A DNA stretch of 10,903 nt from Actinomycetes bacterium. GTDB lineage: Bacteria > Planctomycetota > Phycisphaerae > JAACET01. The stretch lies in the NCBI GenBank assembly GCA_030631725.1, contig DAOVKO010000045.1:1-10903 (forward strand), given 5' to 3'. Position numbers and translations under genes: made by a program. The notes below the pieces were generated by a model. That model saw only the letters and a list, made by a program, of their open reading frames with translations. It was not told the origin of the DNA and did not search any database. Every line of letters begins with the position of its first letter. Position 1 is the stretch's first letter. Shown here one piece after another: positions 5,671 to 10,903 of this stretch.

Positions 5671-6482
5671 GTTTGGGCCTCATTTACAGGTTTCGATTCA
5701 GGGCGGCCAACGGTAACAGCGGCCAACTCGTGCTCCTGGGGCAAGCCGCGCACGAAAGAGGCCACAACCGGATCACTCACAGTGGCGATTTGATCCGGGC
5801 TGCCGTCGGCAATAAGCCGGCCTTCGTGGAGCATTACGATTCGATTGGCCACCTTCCTGGCGGTGGTCATATCGTGGGTCACTACGACCGAGGTTATACC
5901 CAGGGCCTGCTGGAGCTTGGCTATCAGCTCGCAGATAATATGGGCCCTGGGCGGGTCCAGCCCCGTAGTGGGTTCGTCGTAAAGGACCACCTCGGGGTCC
6001 AGGGCGATGGCCCGGGCCAGGGCCACTCGTTTGCGCTCCCCGCCGGACAGTTGGCTGGGCCACTTCTCGGCATGAGCAGTCATGCCCACCAGGGCCAGTT
6101 TTTCCATGGCCAGCTCTCGAGCCTGCTTGTAGGAGAGCCGCAGATGCTCGCGCAGGGGAAAGACCACATTGTCCACAGCCCTCATGGAATCGAACAAGGC
6201 CCCGGCCTGGAAAAGAAAACCGACCCGGGCCCGCACTCCCACGAGTCGGCGTTCCGAGAGCTGATCTATCCGCTGAGCGTCGAAGAGCACTTGGCCGGCG
6301 TCCGGACGCAACAAAACAATAATGTGTTTGAGCAAAACGCTTTTGCCCACGCCTGATCTGCCGATGACCACGGTGGTTTTGCCTCTTTCGATGGCCAGGT
6401 CGATTCGATCGAGCACCTTTTGACTACCGAAGCTTTTCTCGACCTTGCGGAACTCAATAATGTGATGGTTGTTCGCGTCCAT
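5667..6482 (-). CDS. mlaF: MlaF-like ABC transporter ATP-binding protein
   Basis: A 271-residue cytoplasmic ATPase that powers the MlaE permease. All nucleotide-binding motifs are present: Walker A GRSGVGKS (41-48), Q-loop FLFQAGALFDSM (89-100, Gln92), signature LSGGE (145-149), Walker B VVLYDEP (165-171) followed by TTGLDP, and the H-loop His203 in VVTHD. The 'GALFDSM' segment after the Q-loop is typical of the MlaF/Ttg2A group. About 25 residues at the C terminus extend beyond the usual core and show no motif. The start at 6482 lies 27 bp after the mlaE stop; no good ribosome site is visible, so translation may be coupled. The gene ends in the ATGA overlap with mlaD. It should be fully functional. 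Confidence 0.96.
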   Translation of the reverse strand: MDANNHHIIEFRKVEKSFGSQKVLDRIDLAIERGKTTVVIGRSGVGKSVLLKHIIVLLRPDAGQVLFDAQRIDQLSERRLVGVRARVGFLFQAGALFDSMRAVDNVVFPLREHLRLSYKQARELAMEKLALVGMTAHAEKWPSQLSGGERKRVALARAIALDPEVVLYDEPTTGLDPPRAHIICELIAKLQQALGITSVVVTHDMTTARKVANRIVMLHEGRLIADGSPDQIATVSDPVVASFVRGLPQEHELAAVTVGRPESKPVNEAQT

Positions 6483-6509
6483 ATTGTTCGAGCCGATTTC
6501 CGGGTGAAA

Positions 6510-7328
6510 CTATATGTAAGTTACGACTCCCCAGATACTCTCGTAGATGGCCCCAAGCAGAACCGCCAGGAAGAAATCCAGAACCAGAATGGTAATGAAG
6601 TTGAGTACAAAACCTTCGGTGCAGGCCCGGGCTACGCCGCTGGCCCCGCGGCCGCAGTAAAAACCCTTGTAGCAACTGATCAAGCCGATAGCCCCTCCGA
6701 AGAAAAAGCTCTTGGCCAATCCTACAAAGATATCCCAGGTTTCCACGATTTGGGCCGAGTAGCGCCAATAGTCAGCGGAGTTTACTCCGTAGACATCCAC
6801 ACAGATGAAGTACCCGCCAAAGACGCCCATCAGGTCGGTGTAGACCGTGAGAAAGGGAATCATAAGCAGACAGGCCAGAAATCGCGGCCCAGCGAGGACC
6901 CGCAGGGGATCGGCCCCCATGCTTCGCAGGGCCTCGATCTGCTCGGTGATTCTCATGGTACCCAGCTCAGCGGTGAGCGAGCCGCCGACCCTCCCGGCCA
7001 GCATGGCGCCGGCCAGTACCGGTCCGAGCTCGCGGACCACGGAAAGGTTAATGATCGAGCCGAGCTGATTGGCCAATCCGAAGCTGAAAAAATGGGCGTA
7101 GGTCTGGACGGCAATAACCATGCCCACGAAGGTCCCGGTCAGCAGGACCACCGGGAGCGAACGCGTGCCCACCTCCCAGAACTGGGGGAAGATCAATCGC
7201 CAATTCCGCCACTGTCCCAGGCCGCCAAAGGCCCAGGACATCGTACCGCCGGCAAAGCGGCTGAAGCGGCCGAAATTGGCCACGACCCTCGTTGTAACTC
7301 GGCCTAAATGTCCTACGGCGTCCAGCAT
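6510..7328 (-). CDS. mlaE: MlaE-like permease of a lipid ABC transporter
   Basis: A 272-residue inner-membrane permease of the MlaE/YrbE family, which dimerises and works with MlaF and MlaD. The family hallmark is clear: VVRELGPVLAGAMLAGRVGG (97-116) followed by SLTAELGTMRITEQIEAL (117-134) and RSMGADPLRVL, the region that contacts the ATPase. Hydrophobic helices lie near residues 59-80, 148-170, 202-222 and 240-268, and an interfacial helix precedes the first. Length is close to the usual 260. ATG at 7328 has no strong ribosome site; GAAGAAGAA lies about 12 nt upstream. It follows trpC by 67 bp and precedes mlaF by 27 bp on the same strand. No STAS-domain MlaB or periplasmic MlaC gene is next to it. 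Confidence 0.96.
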   Translation of the reverse strand: MLDAVGHLGRVTTRVVANFGRFSRFAGGTMSWAFGGLGQWRNWRLIFPQFWEVGTRSLPVVLLTGTFVGMVIAVQTYAHFFSFGLANQLGSIINLSVVRELGPVLAGAMLAGRVGGSLTAELGTMRITEQIEALRSMGADPLRVLAGPRFLACLLMIPFLTVYTDLMGVFGGYFICVDVYGVNSADYWRYSAQIVETWDIFVGLAKSFFFGGAIGLISCYKGFYCGRGASGVARACTEGFVLNFITILVLDFFLAVLLGAIYESIWGVVTYI

Positions 7329-7354
7329 AGACCCATCAATTCTTCTTCATTTAG

Positions 7355-7374
7355 CCCTCAGGTTTACCTGGGGG
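7355..7374 (-). repeat. Intercistronic hairpin between trpC and mlaE
   Basis: CCCTCAGG (7355-7362) and CCTGGGGG (7367-7374) form an 8-bp stem, with one wobble or mismatch depending on strand, around a 4-nt loop. It lies in the middle of the 67-bp gap. No T-run follows on the minus strand, so it probably does not stop transcription; it could mark an RNA processing site or adjust the relative expression of trpC and the transporter genes. Confidence 0.35.
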
Positions 7375-7395
7375 TCATTCTCACCCTTACCCATT

Positions 7396-8268
7396 TCACG
7401 TCGACCCTATCGGCCCGAGGAGCTCGTCTATTTTGGCCCCGATGTCCGCGGCTTCCATCAGCGTTTGGCCGATGAGCACGGCGGTACAACCGGCCTCCTT
7501 GAGTTTTTCGATGTCGGCTCGGCTTCTGATCCCCGACTCGCTGACCAGGCCGGGCTGATTATCCAACATACTCGCCAAGCGGCAAGTGTGGGAAATATCC
7601 ACCTCGAAAGTCTCCAGGTTGCGATTGTTGATTCCCAGCACGGTGTAGCCCAGGGTGGGAAAGCCCACCATCGAGCGGCACTGGAGGAGGGACTCGGCCT
7701 TGTGCACCTCCAGGAGCACTGAAAGGTTCAAGCGTCCGGCCAAGATCAGCAGGTCCATGAGCAGGCCGGGAACCACGGCCTCGGCGATAAGCAGAACGGC
7801 ATCGGCCCCGGCAGCCCGAGACTCGTAGAGCTGATAGGGGTCGATAATGAAATCCTTGCGCATGACCGGGATGGGGACGGCCTTTTTGACCTGCTGGAGG
7901 TAGTCGAGAGAGCCGCCGAAAAACTCCTCGTCGGTTAGAACGCTGATGGCGTCGGCTCCGGCCTGGTGATATTGCCGGGCAATGGCCACGGGGTCGAAAT
8001 CCTTACAGATCACCCCGGCCGACGGCGAAGAACGCTTGATCTCAGCTATCAGATTAATCGTGCGAACTGGGGCCTTGGTAACCGCCTTGAAAAAGTTCCG
8101 CGGGCGAGGCAAGGCTTCAATCTGCTGCTGCAATTGTTCCTGGGAGACTCGCTTCCGCTGCTTGCGGACTTCGAGCTTTTTGTGCTCGAGTATCTTGGTC
8201 AGGATATTCTGGGCCACCTGTCTACTCGCAATAATGGGCTCAGGCTTGCAATATGCCGGAAGAATCAC
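7396..8268 (-). CDS. trpC: Indole-3-glycerol-phosphate synthase
   Basis: TrpC closes the ring of CdRP (1-(2-carboxyphenylamino)-1-deoxyribulose 5-phosphate) to indole-3-glycerol phosphate in tryptophan synthesis, a cytoplasmic TIM-barrel enzyme. Family motifs appear in order: LIAEIKRSSPSAG (73-85), LTDEEFFGGS (111-120), VMRKDFI (135-141, catalytic Lys138), LLEVH (185-189, catalytic Glu187), INNRNL (213-218), SESGI (243-247) and LIGQTLM (265-271). Numbering is from the GTG at 8268 (290 residues). The first 17 residues are not family-like, and a GTG at 8217 would give a 273-residue protein opening just before the usual ILTKILEHKK. Neither has a good ribosome site. A -10-like TAGATT at 8278-8273 would place transcription start at about the upstream GTG, which favours the inner start. 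No other trp gene is adjacent; it leads the mla genes. Confidence 0.97.
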   Translation of the reverse strand: MILPAYCKPEPIIASRQVAQNILTKILEHKKLEVRKQRKRVSQEQLQQQIEALPRPRNFFKAVTKAPVRTINLIAEIKRSSPSAGVICKDFDPVAIARQYHQAGADAISVLTDEEFFGGSLDYLQQVKKAVPIPVMRKDFIIDPYQLYESRAAGADAVLLIAEAVVPGLLMDLLILAGRLNLSVLLEVHKAESLLQCRSMVGFPTLGYTVLGINNRNLETFEVDISHTCRLASMLDNQPGLVSESGIRSRADIEKLKEAGCTAVLIGQTLMEAADIGAKIDELLGPIGST

Positions 8269-8319
8269 TAATAATCTAACCGGCGTACAGCCTACGTTAC
8301 TGTAAGAAAGCGGGTGCTG

Positions 8320-9219
8320 ATGTCAATCGTTTTCATAGCGGCCGAAACTGCCCCGGTCTGGCAAAAGCCTGTTTTGCTGGGTCTTCTGGTGATTTCGGTA
8401 ATTCTCTGTGGGGTTTGGCTGATCAAGTCGCTGGTAAAGGGCGGTCCGCTGCGTGGGGCAGCGGAGATTGCAGAGCGTCCGGGGCTGGCCGAGCTGGTCC
8501 TGGCGGTAATCTGCCTGACACTACTGAGCTTAGGGCTGTCGTGGCTGTTCAATGGTCTGCTGGGCTCGAAGGCGCTGGAGACCGCTTTGGCGGCATCTCT
8601 GGCAAGCCTCTTGAGCTGCGTGCTGGTGCTGGGGTTGCTGGGCTGGAAGAAGCCCGGTCGGCTCAAAGCCCTCGGCTTAGAATTAACTCGCTGCCCGAGG
8701 CAGTTGGGCTGGGGCTTGCTCACGGCCTTGGCGGTCTGGCCGATTGCCCTCATGGTGCTAATGCCCGTCAGTTTTTGGGTGGTGGAATTCGTGGTCAACT
8801 GGGGCTGGGGACTGAGGTACACCCAGCAATCTCATACGTTGCTGCGCGAGCTGAATGGCTCTGCCCCCACGCTGAACTTGTGCCTGGCAATCGCAATGGC
8901 ACTGGTCATTGCTCCTCTGACGGAAGAGATAATCTTCAGGGGCCTATTGCAGGGGGCCCTCTTCCGGTTGTACCGCTCGCGCTGGCTCGCTATCCTGATC
9001 AGCGCAGCTATCTTTGCTTTGTTCCATCTATCCGTCAGAGAAAACGTAGCTGCCGGAGAGTCCTCACTCGCCCAGCTGGAGACGATTCCGCCGCTGTTTT
9101 TTCTGGGCCTCACCCTGGGCTACGCTTACGAAAAGTCGCGAAGCCTTTACCGTCCGATATGGATTCACTTGGGATTCAACGCTTTGACACTTCTGGCAGC
9201 TTGGCCAAAACCTGCCTGA
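8320..9219 (+). CDS. CPBP family intramembrane metalloprotease
   Basis: A 299-residue membrane protein of the CPBP/Abi (CAAX protease-related) superfamily, distinct from the one at 3397-4104. The three active-site motifs are present: TEEIIFRG (Glu202, Glu203, Arg207), His236 in FALFHLS, and HLGFN (His283, Asn287). Hydrophobic spans lie near residues 16-38, 57-79, 88-108, 131-159, 185-200, 222-236, 257-270 and 282-295. Such proteins cleave or process membrane substrates, and in Gram-positives some give bacteriocin immunity; the role here is unknown. ATG at 8320 is preferred over GTG at 8314, two codons earlier; a purine-rich AGAAAG lies about 9 nt before the ATG. It is divergent from trpC, with only about 50 bp between the start codons. 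Confidence 0.92.
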   Translation: MSIVFIAAETAPVWQKPVLLGLLVISVILCGVWLIKSLVKGGPLRGAAEIAERPGLAELVLAVICLTLLSLGLSWLFNGLLGSKALETALAASLASLLSCVLVLGLLGWKKPGRLKALGLELTRCPRQLGWGLLTALAVWPIALMVLMPVSFWVVEFVVNWGWGLRYTQQSHTLLRELNGSAPTLNLCLAIAMALVIAPLTEEIIFRGLLQGALFRLYRSRWLAILISAAIFALFHLSVRENVAAGESSLAQLETIPPLFFLGLTLGYAYEKSRSLYRPIWIHLGFNALTLLAAWPKPA

Positions 9220-9401
9220 ATCAAGCGCCATATTCGTCAGCATCCATACAAACTCATCGCACAAAACGCCAAAGCAAAAGATATTTGGCAAAGCCCCTTC
9301 TCCTCACCAAAAACTAGGTAATAAGCAATCAGCTTGCGTCCGATGAGACTATCGTAGGGCTCCGTCACAGAAGCCGATTATTACCCCAGGGGACTTTGAC
9401 C

Positions 9402-9746
9402 ATGCTGGAAAGACGCAAAGGGGCACGGTTGCCGTTAGAGGCCAGAGCGGTTTACCGACTCTTTGATGGTACGTTCCACGAAGCTGATCTGATCGACGTG
9501 GGTCAAGGTGGCCTGCGCTTGCGATCAGTCCAACCGTTACGGGCGGGCACTTGGCTGGAACTGGAGATCATCCCTGGCGTCGAACGGCTGGCACACATCC
9601 ACTGCCACGGACGAGTCCGCTGGCAGAGCCCCCGGCGTCAAGACCACATCATAGGGGTGCAACTGGAAGGCTCGAGCGCTCAGATAAAGCAGTGGCTGGC
9701 CGGCCTGCGGGCCATCAGCGCCACCATAACATCCCCAGACAATTAG
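9402..9746 (+). CDS. Stand-alone PilZ domain protein (c-di-GMP receptor candidate)
   Basis: A 114-residue protein consisting of one PilZ domain. The first ligand motif RxxxR is RKGAR (residues 5-9), right at the N terminus as expected. The second motif, normally (D/N)xSxxG, is D-V-G-Q-G-G (32-37), with Gly in place of Ser. Later landmarks are LELEI (52-56), GRVRWQSP (70-77) and IIGVQLEG (83-90), typical of the PilZ barrel. It may bind cyclic di-GMP and act as an adaptor; the Ser-to-Gly change could weaken binding but is not rare. ATG at 9402 has AGGGG 9 nt upstream, better than the in-frame TTG at 9396. The upstream gap 9220-9401 shows no convincing promoter or riboswitch. Its stop codon overlaps that of the convergent gene. 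Confidence 0.9.
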   Translation: MLERRKGARLPLEARAVYRLFDGTFHEADLIDVGQGGLRLRSVQPLRAGTWLELEIIPGVERLAHIHCHGRVRWQSPRRQDHIIGVQLEGSSAQIKQWLAGLRAISATITSPDN

Positions 9747-10471
9747 AACAATTCCTCATATGGGCGTAGAGCCCGTGGGGTCCCGAGTATCTCCGCCCAG
9801 ACTATGGCTCGGCGGATTTGAGGCGGGGAGATTGTCTGGCCCGGCGCAAGCAGAGCAGTTCTCGCCCGCAAAACCTCCGTGTCCGCCCAAGCTGCCATCT
9901 GGGGCAATTCTCCGGACGGCTTGAGTTCGATAGTTCTGCGGCGGGCAGGTTTGGCTTTGCGCCGGACTTCTCGGCTGGCCTGTGTCTGGAGAGCTCTGGC
10001 TCGGCGAACAGCCTCGGCCCGCAATCGCCTCTGCTGCTCACGGCCAAATTGCCTTTGGGCTGCCTCGGCGCTGAGGTCCTCGGCCTCGATGATCAGCTCA
10101 GGCCGGCGAGCTTGTGCTTGCGACGGTTCGGCAGCTCGGCCGGGAGCCGAAGGTATCCGAGGTTGATAGCGATGGATTGGCTCACCCGCTCTGGGTCTTC
10201 GCTGACGTTGGGCCTGGGATAGAGGAACACTTTTAGGCTGGACTTGCCTGGGCCGGGCTTCCTGAGCTGGTCTGGCCCGGGGAGTTCTACCTTCTTCTTC
10301 GCGTTGGCGGCGAGCTTCATCCTCGAGCTGTTGCTGACGCTCTTTCTGCTTGGCCTTTTCGTTGAGCCAGCGGAACACGGCGATGGCTCCTATAACGATC
10401 ACAGGAGCCAGCAGCCGCCAGAGACTCGGCTCTTCTTGGCCCAACAGAGTCATGGCCCAAAGATTGTCCAT
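9743..10471 (-). CDS. Membrane-anchored basic, low-complexity protein next to floA
   Basis: A 242-residue protein of no named family that I recognise. Residues 17-35 are a membrane helix (LWRLLAPVIVIGAIAVFRW), which puts most of the protein on one side of the membrane. Residues 36-185 are rich in Arg, Gln, Ala, Glu and Pro and look disordered or helical. The C-terminal 25 residues, with RRAIVWAEILGTPRALRPYE (220-239), resemble a short conserved tail that I associate with planctomycete proteins downstream of floA; this is from memory. ATG at 10471 has AAAGG 8 nt upstream. It follows floA by 48 bp on the same strand, so the two are probably co-transcribed and it may partner FloA at the membrane. 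Its stop codon overlaps that of the convergent PilZ gene by 4 bp. Confidence 0.85.
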   Translation of the reverse strand: MDNLWAMTLLGQEEPSLWRLLAPVIVIGAIAVFRWLNEKAKQKERQQQLEDEARRQREEEGRTPRARPAQEARPRQVQPKSVPLSQAQRQRRPRAGEPIHRYQPRIPSAPGRAAEPSQAQARRPELIIEAEDLSAEAAQRQFGREQQRRLRAEAVRRARALQTQASREVRRKAKPARRRTIELKPSGELPQMAAWADTEVLRARTALLAPGQTISPPQIRRAIVWAEILGTPRALRPYEELF

Positions 10472-10519
10472 ACGAATAACCTTTGACTAAACTACCCGCT
10501 ATCAGCCTTTGGCCGAACC

Positions 10520-10903
10520 TCAGGCTTTGGGCTCAGTCGGAGGCTCACCTCCAGCCCGGCCTTGCTGTTCGGGCTTGGCTATGCTGTCCCGCATGGTGGT
10601 ATCGGCCTGGATATTCTTCATGCGGTAGTAGTCCATGATGCCCAGATTCCCGCTGCGGAAGGACTCGGCAATGGCCAGGGGCACCTCTGCCTGAGCCAGC
10701 ACCACCTTGGCCTGGTTCTCCTGGACGACGGCCTTCATTTCCTGTTCGCGGGCCACGGCCAGGGCTCGGCGTTTTTCGGCCTCGGCCTGGAAGCGTTTCT
10801 TGTCAGCCTCGGCCTGCTCGCCCTGGAGCTTGGCCCCGACGTTAGCTTCTCTTTCCACGCCGGCTACGCTTATGTCCGCAATATCAATCGAGAGAATCTC
10901 AAA
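10520..10903 (-). CDS. floA: Flotillin-like FloA, C-terminal part (5' end beyond window)
   Basis: The frame is open from the right edge to TGA at 10520, giving 127 C-terminal residues of FloA (YqfA), which is usually about 330 residues. It matches the end of the family well: FEILSIDIADISV, then a long helical stretch with QAEADKKRFQAEAEKRRALA and REQEMKA, then QAEVPLAIAESFRSGNLGIM, DYYRMKNIQADTTMRDSI, and a short polar tail. FloA is a membrane scaffold that organises functional membrane microdomains and affects membrane fluidity and protease activity. The N-terminal membrane hairpin and SPFH domain are outside the window. An NfeD-type partner gene often sits upstream of floA and would lie beyond the right edge. 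Confidence 0.95.
   Translation of the reverse strand, partial: FEILSIDIADISVAGVEREANVGAKLQGEQAEADKKRFQAEAEKRRALAVAREQEMKAVVQENQAKVVLAQAEVPLAIAESFRSGNLGIMDYYRMKNIQADTTMRDSIAKPEQQGRAGGEPPTEPKA

Noticed and set aside
5673..6356. A 227-codon plus-strand open frame opposite mlaF.
   Set aside because: It is antisense to an intact ATPase with all nucleotide-binding motifs and has no domain of its own.
6420..7307. A 295-codon plus-strand open frame opposite mlaE.
   Set aside because: MlaE on the minus strand has clear family motifs. This frame is rich in Gly, Gln and His, as expected of a shadow of a membrane protein gene.
8269..8319. A full divergent promoter pair between trpC and the CPBP gene.
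   Set aside because: Only a -10-like TAGATT for trpC is visible; no -35 box at acceptable spacing was found on either strand.
8415..9317. A 300-codon frame overlapping the second CPBP gene in another plus-strand frame.
   Set aside because: The CPBP frame carries the EExxxR, His and HxxxN motifs; the alternative frame reads as a compositional shadow.
9301..9401. Small hairpins before the PilZ gene (CGAT...ATCG at 9341-9354), considered as a c-di-GMP riboswitch.
   Set aside because: Stems are only 4 bp and the conserved GEMM core sequence is absent.

Overview
The window is about 10.9 kb of fairly GC-rich bacterial chromosome with compact, ordinary gene packing. Several things suggest a Planctomycetota member, probably Phycisphaerae-like: a flotillin-like FloA followed by an alanine/arginine/glutamine-rich membrane-anchored protein with a conserved C-terminal tail, a large membrane-anchored coiled-coil protein, a short MerR-type regulator, and an exosortase-type CPBP protease. 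This placement is inferred from gene content. No rRNA, tRNA, CRISPR array, transposase or phage gene is visible.

Layout, left to right. (1) 1-1163, minus: cinA, nearly complete but cut at its 3' end by the window edge. (2) 1164-1404: divergent promoter region. (3) 1405-2871, plus: a 488-residue protein with one membrane segment, a long coiled coil, a beta-rich domain and a C-terminal BRCT-like segment. (4) 2939-3205, minus: a very short MerR-family DNA-binding protein. (5) 3239-3393: a 90-bp MITE/REP-like palindromic element lying inside a separate perfect 14-bp inverted repeat. (6) 3397-4104, minus: a CPBP intramembrane protease of the kind associated with exosortase/PEP-CTERM systems. (7) 4105-4629: non-coding, with a strong plus-strand terminator-like hairpin and a candidate small RNA. 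(8) 4630-8268, minus: a probable operon trpC-mlaE-mlaF-mlaD, where tryptophan synthesis is followed by an MCE-type lipid ABC transporter. (9) 8320-9219, plus: a second, different CPBP protease. (10) 9402-9746, plus: a stand-alone PilZ protein. (11) 9743-10471, minus: a membrane-anchored basic protein whose stop codon overlaps that of the PilZ gene. (12) 10520-10903, minus: the C-terminal third of floA, cut by the right edge.

The common theme is the cell envelope. The MlaE/MlaF/MlaD proteins form the permease, ATPase and MCE substrate-binding parts of a phospholipid transporter. FloA organises membrane microdomains. The two CPBP proteases and the coiled-coil protein are also membrane proteins. 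CinA (NAD-cycle repair) and TrpC (tryptophan) are cytoplasmic housekeeping enzymes. I found no convincing undescribed multi-gene system. The features most worth a second look are the BRCT-like domain on a membrane protein, the nested repeat structure at 3239-3393, and the candidate non-coding RNA between mlaD and the CPBP gene.
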